Shown: positions 1 through 12,000, counted from the first letter of the stretch. The stretch is DNA of 64,000 nucleotides from Acanthacorydalis orientalis (GCA_034766995.1 CM068322.1:1823089-1887088); one strand, 5' to 3'. Translations and numbers: made by a program. Notes: generated by a model not told the origin, from the letters alone.

Positions 1-113
1 TAGGTTTCATGTACACTTTTATTTCTTATTTCAATTTCCGCCTTATATTTTTTGGAAATTATTTGGTTTACTCATTATAACCAATTTCAATTTTTAATTT
101 ATGGTTACATCGC

Positions 114-118
<5 letters not shown>

Positions 119-172
<54 letters not shown>
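119..172. repeat. (TA)n microsatellite
   Basis: Uninterrupted TA dinucleotide tract. The flanks (1-118 and 173-691) are AT-rich, and I recognise no gene or repeat in them. Confidence 0.95.
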
Positions 173-178
<6 letters not shown>

Positions 179-695
179 GTTTTATTTCAATATTGTGTCT
201 ATTATACAACAAAAACCAAGAATAACATTCGCGAAAATTAGGACAAATTGTAGAATCTAATTTGAACCTTAAATTTTTCAAAAATCCGCGAGTCTTCAAG
301 CAAATGAATTTAAGAATGTTTTTGAAGAAAAGTCAAGTTTTAATTATACAATAAATCAGTCGATTTAGCTGAATCAATCAATCTATCTTGATGGGAGAAT
401 ATGTTATTGAGAAAACTTTGGAGCTTTGCTTATTGAATTGATTGGAATTGAAATGAGAGGTTGCGTCGCAACGCTGTTTCATTAGCAGGAATGAAAGGGA
501 ATGGCTATGAATTGATAAAATAATTGAATATCTTAGTTATTTTATTACTTGTATATAGTTCATCTTTTGTTTAAAAACTAAATTTTGATGATACGGAGCT
601 GTAAGGAATTCTCTATAGAATTTTTTAACAACTAATAAGATTAATTTTTCAAAACTGAAAAAACGTATATATCATTGTAAAAACCATAATATTAA

Positions 696-1172
696 CACAT
701 TAACGCCGGGGTGTTTGGAGCCGCACTTCACGTGGCGACGGGAAGATTTCGCTTGTTTTGTTTCAATCGCGTTACGTTAGAAAAAACTGCTGTAGCTTTT
801 AAAATAAATAATTTTTTTTAGGGAAATTTTGAGGTATGTGGTAAATTAATTTATCGCATCATAACCTATACTTTTTAAAATGCAATTATCAGAGGTTTTC
901 AACTTTTGTTAAAAATAAAAAAAATATTTAATTTTTTGAGTAACATGTCATAGTTAGTATTTCTTCTTTGTATGATTTTCTTATTTGTAAGATTATCTTA
1001 TCAAATGCACTGGAATTATCTGATTATGACAAAGATAGAGATATCTGCCGTATGTGATTGTATTCAGAAGAAATGGACCAAGTGTCGAATTTCTCTTCAT
1101 ATCGCTCTAATGTATATACAAGCTGGAGTATCAATAATCAAGAGATAAAAAAAGTCGAAAATATGTATTTAC

Positions 1173-1216
<44 letters not shown>

Positions 1217-1377
1217 TTCAATTCCTGAAACTTCTCTTTTGGTATTTATACAGAGAACTTGACCAATTTATAGTTTTTTTTTTAATTTTTATACATGAAA
1301 ATCTTAATGACACATTTTCAAGTCATCCGGCGACATGTTAAAGAAACGGATGATGTGCGTCGTCCGGCATTAATGTA
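696..1377. mobile_element. Non-autonomous piggyBac-like element
   Basis: A 682-bp element flanked by TTAA on both sides (692-695 and 1378-1381), the target duplication diagnostic of piggyBac. The inverted ends match: CACATTAACGCCGG on the left against the reverse complement of CCGGCATTAATGTA on the right, with one mismatch. GC-rich subterminal stretches follow each end (708-760 and 1325-1365), while the middle is AT-rich with a TA tract at 1173-1212. I see no transposase remnant, so it would need a transposase in trans. The ends differ from those of the piggyBac at 59252-60539, so it is a separate family. Confidence 0.75.
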
Positions 1378-1403
1378 TTAAGAAGAGACTACAAAAAGAA
1401 ATA

Positions 1404-1647
1404 TGAGGGTCGTTTGAAAATTATGGTAAAAAATCAAGTTAAACACTGTTTTTTTTTTTAGAAAAAATCGATTTTATTTTTTAACATAGTCTCTGTTGAG
1501 GGCTATACACTTGGTCCAGTGACTTTTTAATTTTTTCGCCCATCAGAAAAGTAGCTTTTCTCAAAGTCTGCAAAATATGCATTGATGGCGGTGATGAGTA
1601 GTGGCGCCATCTCATAGAAATTTATCAAACTTATCAAACTACTCTCG
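1404..1647 (-). mobile_element. Mariner miniature (244 bp), GAGGGTCGTTTGA ends
   Basis: Flanked by TA (1402-1403, 1648-1649). The left end reads TGAGGGTCGTTTGAAAA; the right end is the inverse with ACTCTCG at its tip. The interior, read on the minus strand, resembles the last codons and 3' UTR of the same mariner family as 8685-9484. The two share the string AAATAAAATCGATTTTTT and the following segment into the end repeat. It is a deletion derivative keeping only the 3' tail and both ends. Confidence 0.7.
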
Positions 1648-1649
1648 TA

Positions 1650-3786
1650 TATGTATTGTCTCTTACTTTTAATTAAATGATTTAGAAATTGAAACTCCCC
1701 ATCAAAATGGATTGCATTTTAAGTATTGCCTACAACTTTTAATGTTAAGAAAGTGTAACATAGACTTTTATTAAATAAAAATACTAATTAATAAATAAAT
1801 AAAATATAGATTTATAGAATTTGACCATGAATTTCAGTAATAATAGATTTTGAATTGAGAATAGTATTTTCTTATTTTAACTGTATACTGTTGTTTGTTT
1901 TATATTTGCAGTTATTTTAATTTTTACTATTATTTTAGTAATAATAATAAAAATTATAAAATTAATTGAGCTATTCAAAATGATTCGTTTTTCGTGACCC
2001 TGTCATGATTGTTTTGTGTAGTTGATTAATAGGAGCTAGCGACAATGTATCTAAAATGAATTTATATAGGAATATGAATTTCGACGCTTATAAATGCAGA
2101 TTGAATCTAGAAGAGTAATTATAGTAATCACTCTGAAAATATTTTTTAAAAATAAAAATACTAGAACGAGCTTTACTTTATCTAATAATTTAAACGTTTT
2201 TATAGATACGTATATATTATAAAAAAATGAATAAATATTATTTACCTAATGTGTATTAATCAAGAATAAACAATGAACAAAATATATATGTTCGTTATTT
2301 TTAAATTACTTCGCCAGTAATTATAAAGTTTGCAGACTGAATCCACTCTTCCAGTTTTATGTAGATAAATTCCTATTTTTAAGTAATGTCATTTCATTAT
2401 TTGGAGTTGCATATTTGTTTTCATTGAATATATAAGATTCAGTTTTTTTCATATTTTCAACTGAAATCAATTGATCGAAGTACCCAACTATATTCAAAAA
2501 TATTAGATACCAAAACTGTAATTTATAAACGAATAGAATAGTTTAAATCAACCAATAACTATTTAATATGAAACTTGAAACAATGTATTACTGAGTAGGG
2601 TTAAATGTGCATTATTATAAAAAAATATGAAAATGAATATCTTGAAAAACACAAAAGAAATATCTTTTAATTATTTAACAAATAAAAAATTGTTTAGATG
2701 ACATGTTGGGAAAAAAGTAAGGCAGTCATAATAACTAATTATAGTTTATTCAATTTTTCATAAAACGATCATTTTTGTAATATCTATTAAGTTTCAAATT
2801 AACATTTCTAAAACAATTAAATAAAATGTGTCGACTACTAACGTATTGTTGATTCCATAATAAATTCGATTATTTATCAAAGTGTACGATTTTGTAATGT
2901 ATCTTTTTATATCAACTTCTGAAAAGCTTTCAAGAGGAACAAATATACGAACAACACCAACAATAACCAAACCTCTAATACAATATATGAAGACTGAAGA
3001 CGATATATAAAAAGAAGAATTTATAACACACATCAAAAACACAATAGATAATATTGAGAGAATATCAAAGAAACGCCGTATCTACTACATATTTTTAGCG
3101 AACAAAAAAATTATACACGCCGTACGAAAATCTTTTATATGAAAAAATTAAGGGATGCAATGTATATGCCTTACACATGCCAACTGCAATGGTTTATATA
3201 TCGTTGATAAACCAGTATGCATGAAATGTTGATATACGAGTATAACAGAGATTACTGCTCGAAATTATGAATTACGTATGAATTATCTTCTGATGTGACT
3301 CATAAGGTTAAGTAGAATATTATTTATATTGTCAAAATTAAGTGGTTTCTTGAAAACGAAACAAAACAATATCAATTGACATAAATGTGTAGAATAAGAA
3401 AACATTAGGATTCATTTTATTTGAAATACTAATTTGTTCGATAAATTTTGTAAATATGTAATGTATATTACGAGTATTTGCAACCAAAGCAATACATTTC
3501 CAAGCAAATAGAGCATACATTAATTAAATATGTGATTATACTCTTTCCCTATTGGGTTCGAATAGTACAATAACACATTACTAGCATCATTTGACCGGTA
3601 TAAATTTTCTACAAATGTCTAATATAACATAAACGTAGAAAAGATCGTAATCATATCAGTGAATAACACACTATTCTTGGAAAGGAATTGTAATGGTTTA
3701 ATTAAAAGCAATAAATAGACGTTACTGTTATTAAATAAGACATAGATAATCGAATCTTAGAATTTTTTACGTAGAAAATATAAAGG
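1650..3786. other. AT-rich stretch, nothing recognised
   Basis: Very AT-rich sequence with homopolymer A/T runs. The few open frames are short and low in complexity. No repeat family shared with the rest of the window was seen. Confidence 0.6.
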
Positions 3787-3824
3787 TATATATATATATA
3801 TACACCTAGGTATATAGTGGTGTA

Positions 3825-3876
<52 letters not shown>
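3787..3876. repeat. (TA)n tract abutting a mariner
   Basis: Two TA runs interrupted by a short unique segment (about 3803-3828). The second run ends exactly at the left end of the mariner at 3877, and another TA run starts at its right end (5151), so the element appears to sit inside a TA microsatellite. Confidence 0.9.
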
Positions 3877-3880
<4 letters not shown>

Positions 3881-5150
3881 GATCAATTCAAAAGTTCGTA
3901 TACGATATGAAATTGAAACTCAAGCGATTATTTTTCGTAAAAAACGCTTTTAATAATCAATTATGTATTTACCATCATTTTCTGCTATCATTTTACCGCT
4001 CAGGCATATGCAAGATTCCTCGTTCGTAAAAGCTGCGCGATTTTTCGGCAAAAAAGGCGGTGAGAGGATTTTTGACGGCCTTCTCGGTGTAAATTTGGCG
4101 GCCTTCTCGGTGTTTTGCAGCGATCGGAACAAATGATAATCTGAAGGTAAAATGTCCGTAGAATACGGTGGATGAGATATTATTTCCATTTCAACTGCTT
4201 CAGTTCTTGTAGTCAGTTTTGCTATATGTGGTTTTGCGTTGTCGTGGTAGAAGTGACTCCCTTGCGATTGGCCAAAATCGGACGCTTTCTTTAATGGCTG
4301 TGTTCAGTTTGGTTAGTTGTTGACAGTAATTCTCCTTAATAATCGTTTCACTACGTAGGAGCAGCTCCAAATTAACAATACCATTGCAATCCTACCAAAC
4401 ACACAGAAACACCTTCATCGGATGCAAGTAGGCTTTGGCAACTGGTTTTGCCCTTACATTTACTTTGTTTCCCGTTCGTCTGCGTTATATTTTGTTGTAC
4501 AGGATCCATTTCTCATCTTCAGTTACCAACCAATCCAAAAAAGGCTCTCTGTTGAGGCATCCAAGCAAAGAAACTGCCGAAGAGATGCGAACAAACTTGT
4601 TTCTTCAGATAACGAGTGCGGCACCCATGTATCGAGCTTCAAAGTGAACCCCAGCTTCTTAAAATACCCAAATGCAGTCAATCTGTCAACGATGAGTGTT
4701 TTGGCAATTCCTTTCGTCGGAATTTGTGCATTATTGTCAACTAAGCGCGCAAAACATCATCGTCGATCTCAGTAGGCCGTCCAGAGAGGGATTGTTATTC
4801 GAGGTTAAAATTACCAAATCTAAATTTAGAAAGCCATTTCTTCACAGTTGGAAGTGATGGTGTATGATCCAAATAAACCTCTCAAATATTTTTCGTTGCT
4901 GCGCCAACAGTTACTTCTGTCCGAAACTCGTATAAAATAACGTGACGAAAATGTATCTTTTCGTTGTCCATTTTCAAAAATTTTTCTTACACACAAATCA
5001 AATCGAAACAAATGTGTCTGATACTCACATTACATATGTGATTATCACCTTTCAAACGATATAACATGAAAATATTTCAATCATGAACGCCGCCATGGGT
5101 ACTCTTAACACTACCTATTGAATCGTATACAAACTTTTGCACTGATCCAA
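3877..5150 (-). mobile_element. Full-length decayed mariner
   Basis: A 1274-bp element, the normal size for mariner, flanked by TA. Its inverted ends are TTGGGATCAATTCAAAAGTT and, on the other strand, TTGGATCAGTGCAAAAGTTT. The minus strand carries a transposase with several stops and frameshifts. Recognisable pieces in order are an N-terminal start with a helix-turn-helix region (about 4770-4970), DTWVPHSL linker (about 4610), DEKWILYNK around the first catalytic Asp (about 4500), YHDNAKPHIAKLT around the second (about 4230), and HPPYSTDILPSDYHLFRSL around the third (about 4130-4180). The last two define a DD34D catalytic pattern. An 18-base block is tandemly duplicated near 4068-4113. Open frames on the plus strand here are antisense artefacts. 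Confidence 0.9.
3950..4189 (-). pseudogene. Mariner transposase C-terminal fragment
   Basis: This 79-codon open stretch is the 3' end of the transposase in the element at 3877-5150. It starts with the HPPYSTDILPSDYHLF block, including the third catalytic Asp, and ends near the element tail with an ENDGKY motif typical of mariner C-termini. The middle is disturbed by the tandem duplication, which inserts extra residues after the SLQNTEK segment. It is not a functional gene, since the upstream parts of the same transposase carry stops and frameshifts. Confidence 0.8.
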
Positions 5151-5245
5151 TATATATATATATATATAATATGTATGCATATGTGTGTATGTACATGCAT
5201 GTATGTGCATATGTGTGTATATATGTGTATATATATATATATATG
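5151..5245. repeat. Compound (TA)/(TG,CATA) microsatellite
   Basis: TA runs with ATGTG/CATG interruptions directly after the right end of the mariner. Open frames here only translate the dinucleotide repeat. Confidence 0.9.
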
Positions 5246-6430
5246 TGCAACTTTTGAAGAAGATAAATATAGATATATGGACTTTTTGAAATTATTCTTT
5301 TGTCGAAAAACGGGAACTTCCATCTGATTAATAATACTTCATGGTCCTATGAAACTACCTTCCATATTGGAAGATTTTTGAACCGACAAAGTGTCCTTGA
5401 TGAGCAAAAATATATCTAGATATGACTGTTAAAAGAATACATTATAATCTCAATGTAAGAGTATGCTGTGAAATGAGATCTACTCTATTTACTAGCCCGA
5501 TTTTGTCATGCGATACCATGAACAGATACTGCAAGATGTGCTAAAAGTTTGCTTTTCCAAACTTTTACATGTTAAAAATGATGAAAAATAATTTTATGCT
5601 AGTTAAGACGGTCATATTTTGAATTTACTGTGCATTATTGATATGATAACCATTTCCTAGGAGGTGAATGTTTATCGAAAATTCATCTAATGACCTACCT
5701 TCAATTCAGATGTAACGGCCTGGGACTTTTATTCTATGGATTTGGGCTGAAAAACTTTATAAATCAAACTCAAGATCCTTTGATGACCTTGATAATTTTA
5801 TTGATTGTTTGGTCATGTGGCAAGTCATTTTTTTATAAAACCGTTCAAAATGTATCAGTAAGGTTATAGAAATGTACTCACTATATTTGATCTACGTCAT
5901 AATAAGTCTAATTCTTATGTCAAGAGCATAAATAAATTTCAATCCATTTAAAGAAATTTAATTTAACTAATGAACGCACAAGAAATGAATTTACAAAATT
6001 TTTCATGAAAATTATGCATGTAAAGTGTGCAATATTAATGTCGGAATGAAAGAATTAATATCTATTTAAGTGTGCTGTGTTTTGATATTTCCAATGTTGT
6101 TTTAAGCAATTAAAAAATGTGGAAGGATGTAGAACATTTATTTTTTGTTTGTTGGAGAGAAAATTTTGGATATTGTACAGCGTTAAAATTAAATGTAGTT
6201 AGATGTAGATATACTAATTGATAGTTTAACGACACGTAGTTAAGATGCAATATGTTTTAATCTAAGATTATAAAGAAACCCATATAAATATACAGAAGAA
6301 AATTACAAATTGCTAATAAAATAAACCATTTTTTAATTATTTAGTTGTAAATTATGACAATTGGCTTTTTTATGAAGGTATAGAGAAAGCAATTAATGAT
6401 TATCTTGAGGTCAAGTGTTATAATCAATAT
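5246..6430. other. Unassigned AT-rich stretch
   Basis: No gene or repeat family recognised. A slightly more complex segment lies at about 5690-5830, but no reading frame stays open through it. Confidence 0.5.
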
Positions 6431-6850
6431 CAAAACCAGATTTGTTCACAAAAAATAGTATTGTTGTGCATCATCTGGTAGGATTACGAAGAACTCATTC
6501 ATTATGAACTTCTCGAATCCGGCAGAACAGTAACGGACGAGTTTTATTGCTAATAGCTGAAGAGATTAAAAGAGGCGTTAACAGAAAAAAGGTCCGCTTT
6601 CATCAATGAAGACGTCGTATTACAACACGATAACGTTCTACCGCATCTCGCAAAAAGACGAAAAAAGAATGAAATGGGTTAGAATGTTGTTTTCTATTCT
6701 CCATATACTTCGGATCTTTCCCCATTCGATTTCTATTTATTCAGCTCTTTGTAGCATTTTTTTTAAGAGCGAAAAAATTAATAATTTTATAAGAGAATGG
6801 TGTTACTGACTAATAACTTATGTTGAAACTTTCAGAATTTCATTGAAACG
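6430..6850 (+). mobile_element. Mariner transposase remnant
   Basis: Plus-strand translation, with stops and frame changes, gives a mariner catalytic region: YEELIHYELLESGRTVTDEF, then VVLQHDNVLPHLAKRR around the second Asp, then YSPYTSDLSPFDFYLFSSL around the third. No end repeats are recognisable, so this is an old truncated fragment of the middle and 3' part of a transposase. Confidence 0.75.
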
Positions 6851-7130
6851 TAACCGAAAAATTAGTATTGAGACACAAAAAGTCCAAATATAATTCTATA
6901 TAATTATTTAAAGATGAGAGTTTTTTATATAAAATAAAAATAAATGAGTTGTTATCAAATTCAAAATTCACTGATATTGTTTCTGTTAGTAAAAACAATC
7001 TGTTTGAAATTGCAAATGAATATTTAAGGAACTATACATTTGCATAATATATGAGCTAAACTGAGATTTTATCGAATTATAATCGTGTAAACATACTAAG
7101 ATCATACTTTTTTATTAACACATTTCCTTT

Positions 7131-7168
<38 letters not shown>

Positions 7169-8640
7169 TCTTTATTTGACGATATTCACTTTCTCTCTCT
7201 TTTAATAAATAAATTTTCTTATTCAAATTTGTTTTTCATATACAATTTCAATAAGGTATAAAATTAGTAAATATGAAATTATGCCTCGAATTATTCATAC
7301 AATTAAAATTGAAATATTTCTTTGAAAAACAATTTAATCTAGAACTGCACTTTTTTTGAGAAAAATGATTAACTTTTCTAATGGTTGATAGCGATATTAA
7401 ATCGTTTAAGTAGAGATCTGAATAATACATTATTCGCCATATTCAATAAACCTGTTACCTTTATAAGGTTAACTCTTTTCAAGATTTGCATAATGATATG
7501 TTTAAAAGCAATTGAAATACCTAGATGAGATAATTATGTACTTGTTTTTTTTCAGCTTGATTTTTTTTAATGAAAGATAATGAATAACTGCAGATACAAT
7601 ACAGAGAAGTTAAAGAAATGAAGAAAATTATGTAATTGTTTAAATAAATTTTAATAAAAAAATTGTGTATATCACTTTATATTAAACGTTTATTGATTTA
7701 ACCTTCTACATTTTCACATCCGATTATTTTTTTACTCGGGTGTGCGTAACTCCAACATTTCATTTCAGTAACCATTCACAGATGATGAAGTTTTATAATA
7801 ATTCATGCTTGGAAAACGTTTAATTGCATTACGATTCTAATAAAATTTAACTGATAATTCAGAGCTATTTCGTTGTGCGTCATTTAGAATATCTTGAAAC
7901 ATTTAACTCAAATTATACCAACCGAAAGTGTTTAAGTCATGTTATTATGTTCGATATTTGATAGCAACTTAACAATATACGTCGTTAATCCTTTTAAAAG
8001 TGTGAATTGTTGTAAAAAAATTAAGAAACATGCATAATAATCTCTAAATTTATTTAACTTTTGGTTGTATAAAATTATTATGAAAATTAAAATCATATAA
8101 AACCAAAGAACACTAATATATTTTATGAAATAATATGAAAAATGTAAACTGCTTTCGTGATAATTAGTTTAAGTTGTATTTATGCTGTTAAGTGAAAACG
8201 GAAATTGATTTGACAAAAATAAAAAATATAAATTTTATATCGCTATTTTTGAAAAAATGATGCATTTAAAAATATATTAAATACATATTTTTAGTAATTA
8301 AAATGTTTATAAATCTAATATGATGATAGAAAATCCTTACAAATGTTAAAATATACTAAGTTAAAAAAGCATAGTTCATAATTTTTCAATGAACAATTAT
8401 TTAGATAAAACGTTTTGTATTCCGATTTTTAGAAAGGTTTTATCTAATATACTATATAAGTACATATACTTAGGTATATGTACTTATACCTAACTTGATG
8501 CGTATTTTTAATAGGCGTGTATAATAGAGATCCACTGAAGGAAATATTACATAAATTAATATAAATATAATATTTATTTAAACATGTGATAAAAAATATT
8601 TTATTCCATAATTAATTTTATACATATACACATACCTCTC

Positions 8641-8684
<44 letters not shown>
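6851..8684. other. AT-rich stretch with two TA microsatellites
   Basis: It holds (TA)n tracts at 7135-7166 and 8648-8684. No gene, transposon end or RNA gene was recognised in the rest. Confidence 0.6.
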
Positions 8685-8685
<1 letters not shown>

Positions 8686-9484
8686 GAGAGTCGTTTGATA
8701 CGTTTAGTAAATTTTTTATGATGTGGTACCACTATTCATTTGGTTACATCACGGCTATCAAGTGTCACTTTTCAAACAGGCATAGGCGAAGTTTCAGCTA
8801 GAAACGACGCGCTATTCACATTCTATAGATGTTTGAAGGAAGCATGGTAGCAATTACCGCAAAACTGAAAAAAACGAGCCGGTCTTCGATTCGCGATGCG
8901 TCGATTCGTCACTGTTGATGAAACGTGGAACCACCATTATACACATGAGTCGAAGCAGTGGACAACGACTGGTGAAAGTGAAGACTGTTTTGTCGAGTGG
9001 GAAATTGACGGTCTTTGTTTTTTGGGATTTCCAAGGAATTATTCTGATCGACTTCTTAACGAAGAGAAAAACGATAACAGGAGACTATTATGCAACATTA
9101 TTGGAACCGTTCGAAAGAAGAGCTTAAAAAATGGCCAAAATTGTGGAAAAAAGTACTTTTTTACCAGACAATGCGCCTTTCCACAAATCGAAAGTCTTAA
9201 TTACAAAATGCACGAATTAGGCTTCAAATTGATTCGTTATCTACACTATTTCTTTGGACCTGGCTCCGTGCGACTTCTTTCTCTTTCCAAACTTGAAAAT
9301 TTGGCTCGCTGGGAAGAAATTCTTGTCAAATTAATATATCATTGCCGACGTCAATACGTATTTTGTAGACCTACTGGATGAAGTGTATAGTTTTCAATGG
9401 AGACTATGCTGAGAAATAAAATCGATTTTTTTCCAAAAACGGTGTTTAACTTGTATTTTTACCGTACTTATCAAACGACCCTCG
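8685..9484 (+). mobile_element. Internally deleted mariner (800 bp)
   Basis: TA-flanked (8683-8684 and 9485-9486). The left end is CGAGAGTCGTTTGATACG; the right end is the inverse of CGAGGGTCGTTTGATAAG. The plus strand encodes a broken transposase: FVTVDETWNHHYTHESKQ around the first catalytic Asp, a frameshift, then GIILIDFLTKRKTITGDYYA, then LPDNAPFHKSKVLI around the second Asp, then LDLAPCDFFLFPNLK around the third. The N-terminal DNA-binding half is missing, so the 5' part was deleted. It shares its 3' end with the miniature at 1404-1647. Confidence 0.85.
8896..9381 (+). pseudogene. Mariner transposase catalytic fragment
   Basis: The 161-codon open stretch begins in the true frame (MRRFVTVDETWNHHYTHESK) but leaves it within about 35 codons. 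The correct frame continues in the overlapping frame 8915-9127 (KTVLSSGK, IILIDFL, KTITGDYYA), and later catalytic blocks need a further shift. It has at least two frameshifts and several stops, and lacks an N-terminal helix-turn-helix domain. It is a dead transposase piece, not a host gene. Confidence 0.8.
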
Positions 9485-9560
9485 TATGTATGTATGTATA
9501 TATATATATATATATACGAGGATGAAGATGAGGGTGAGTATGAGGGTGAGGGTATATATA
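9485..9560. repeat. Compound TA and GAGGGT/GATGAG repeat
   Basis: A TA tract is followed by an irregular purine-rich run (GAGGATGAAGATGAGGGTGAG, partly repeated) and another TA tract. Confidence 0.7.
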
Positions 9561-9651
9561 TATCATAAAGAAATTAAATTAATTAAAACGTGTAAACCTG
9601 AAAAATATACAAAAATACATAAAAAATAAATAAGGATCAAACGATACTTAC

Positions 9652-9960
9652 CGCTTCCAGGAATATATAGGTTGAGAAATAAACAATCTTCGCTTTGATT
9701 CATCAGATGAGGCACAAGCTTCTTCAAATAATGAAATCTGCCAATCGGCATGGATTGTAAGGCTATCGTACGGTTCGATATATCCGGATATTTTTGTGGG
9801 CATACAGCACCAAAGGTGTCAGCTAATTTTGTACCGGACCACGCGTTCATTTGACTCGGTTGACGATATCTCATTTTTCCTATCGGCGGTGATGCGTACG
9901 GTATCCCACGGAATGCTTCAACAGGTTCTAGATGTCTTGAATTCAGTTCGAGTATTATGC
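9652..9960 (-). CDS. Nlg: Neuroligin, coding exon 2
   Basis: Neuroligins are postsynaptic single-pass adhesion proteins with a catalytically inactive acetylcholinesterase-like ectodomain that binds neurexin. This 309-bp exon encodes the start of that domain: SRHLEPVEAFRGIPYA, then KLADTFGAVCPQKYPDI, then NQSEDCLFLNLYIPGSG. It carries the carboxylesterase signature EDCLFLNLYIP, the first conserved cysteines and an NQS glycosylation sequon. The acceptor on the minus strand is a pyrimidine-rich TTTCTCTGTTCCTAG before 9960; the donor is G followed by GTAAGT (9646-9651). Both junctions are phase 1, and the upstream junction joins in frame to exon 1 (DIR-G-IIL). No exon 3 was seen between 1 and 9651, so the gene continues past the left edge. 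The family call is firm; which insect paralogue it is remains unknown. Confidence 0.93.
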
Positions 9961-10714
9961 CTAGGAACAGAGAAAGATATATTTCAATTATACTTTGCAA
10001 AAATGAAATGATATTTTATGTATTGTAATATTTCAGTATCAAGATATAAACAAATATACAGTCGATATAAACATTCTTAAATTTAAAGTGTAGATATAGA
10101 ATATAATAAATAAGACAAGATTATCTTGTACCTATTCGTTTTACCGATCAAGTATATATTGATTAGAGTAGGATACAAGACTCGTAATTACTATTCCAAG
10201 TTAGGATTCAATTAAAGAAGGGAATAAGCTTGGATGGTACTTATTTTTAGTTGCAATAAATTAAATGTGATAAACAAACCTCAGATAAAAGAATCGTTTT
10301 TTATTACAACTCGGTGACACCCAAGTATTTAGGCTACGCCGTCGCTATAATTTAGGATTGAATTCCTTGTATCTACGTATTTATTTTATTATATTAGGGG
10401 AAGCCATATGTAATCGATTATTTTTATATAAAAAAATAGTTAAAAAATGAATTTTAATCAATTATATAATTGCTCTCATTATCAAAGACATTTTTCCATT
10501 TTTGAAGCGAAACTTCTTTAACCTCGTTGGGAGTAAATTTTTACGGCCGAGAAGAAAAAGTGTTACGTAAGTTGTTATGACGTGTAGAATGTGTGCGGGG
10601 GAGGGGGTAGAGAGAGAAGATGGCTTATGCGTAGACGGAAGAAGCGAGCGACGGCTTAGTTAACATTCTCATTCCGTTTATAGATATGACTGTTGCACAA
10701 TCCCAGTTACCTGA

Positions 10715-11185
10715 TGCGATGGTTTAGCAGTTGGTGAATTCTGCGTAGTTGAGTGTAAAATAGAAAACGGAAAAACAATTGTAATTGTAGCGATTTACGT
10801 TTATTCGAATCAAAAAATTGATGATATAATTTACTTTATACACTGTTCATCACTACTGTACATTCATGGAGGTGTAGCATTCCTTGGAAGAGGAGAGGAT
10901 AAACAATCAATAATTCTCAGTGGAGATTTTAATGTCAATGTCGCGTCAGAAGACTCAGCACCACTTCATAATTTTCTATGTGAAAAACTTAATTTAAGTA
11001 TGAATAATGATCCTATAACTGCAATTACAAAGTCGGGTACTAATATTGATGCGATATTTTCGAGATATCTTCAAAATATACAATCCAAAACATACATTTC
11101 ATATTTCAGTTCTCATAAGCCCATAGTATCAGTTGTACCAATTGAATTCCCACTAGAAGAAAACATGGAAGTTTATGAAATATAA
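10715..11185 (+). pseudogene. Endonuclease (EEP)-like C-terminal ORF
   Basis: The frame is open for 156 codons between a TGA at 10712 and TAA at 11186-11188. The first ATG in the recognisable part is only at 11000, so the 5' part is missing. Visible segments are VECKIENGKTIVIVAIYVYS, IHGGVAFLGRGEDKQSIILS, SGDFNVNVASEDS, the block ITKSGTNIDAIFSRYLQNIQ, then YFSSHKPIVSVV. GDFN and a late S-H motif (SSHKPI) are hallmarks of the endonuclease/exonuclease/phosphatase fold; the early catalytic residues are absent. From family knowledge, domains like this occur fused to PIF1-type helicases in Helitron-related elements of insects, and in LINEs. I favour the helicase-associated type. The purine-rich, GC-richer segment at 10540-10670 just upstream may belong to the same insertion. 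Confidence 0.6.
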
Positions 11186-11289
11186 TAACAAAATGTTAAT
11201 TTTCTAATTCAGTTCTTATTTTTTACATTTTTCGTCTTCCTTTTTACTAAATTCCACCTTTTGTCCTCTCTCCCATACTGATTCTTAAA

Positions 11290-12000
11290 ATAACAGGAAA
11301 CAAAAATGAAAAATGTTTTAATGAGCGATACAAACAAATAATTCGATGGAGAAATATCTGAAAAGTATGGCGGGTGTGATAAAACTTCCCATTCAAGCTG
11401 CCTATTTTTTTTATTGTATGCTCCTTGCCGCATATGATCCGGCATTATCGGGTTGAAGAATAATATCTTTTCTGTTGAAGAAGGCAAGTCTATTTTTTTA
11501 ATAATTCCTTGTTATACTCGATGACAGTGTGACTCAGTGGTAATTGTATCATCAGGCTTTCATGATACATAATTAATTATCTCAGTGAAATTCCACCAAA
11601 TACACAATAGAAATTTTCGCCAAAAAAAATGCTTTGTTTAGGAGTTGATTTCGTTATGTCTAGCACAGACATTTAGTCTTTACGGCGGTTAACGTCTGAA
11701 TAAAGGATCCCTTTCTTATCTTTCGTAATAATTCTGAAAAAAAAGAGTTATTATATAATTTTGTCAGCACTGAAGCGCGAACTGATCGTTGCCATTCCTT
11801 GTTTATTAACCTTACAATTTTCATGTAGGCGTCTGTATACAGTTGACCATGTGGATGATTAATACATGTAGGCTTAATTTCGGGTTGGATTTCACTAATA
11901 ATGCGTCATCATCGAATTGAATGGGTCGTCAACTGTGAGCACTATCAGACAATCACAAAATCACTACTACTTTAATGACTAGTCAAAATTTTAAGTCAAT
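11290..12000 (-). mobile_element. Strongly decayed mariner remnant
   Basis: Minus-strand translation gives scattered mariner blocks. Near 11880-11930 there is an N-terminal linker region; at about 11600 a CIWWNFTEI block (cf. the usual SVWWDFRGI); then KPDDTITTE; and near 11360-11400 LEWEVLSHPPYFSDISPSNY, the region of the third catalytic Asp, here read as Asn. Many stops and frameshifts, with no clear end repeats. An old pseudo-element. Confidence 0.65.

Noticed and set aside
4422..4775. 117-codon frame on the plus strand
   Set aside because: It is antisense to the decayed mariner transposase, whose correct reading is on the minus strand.
1..9651. Search for neuroligin coding exon 3
   Set aside because: No segment encodes the expected continuation of the esterase-like domain with splice sites; the exon is probably outside the window.
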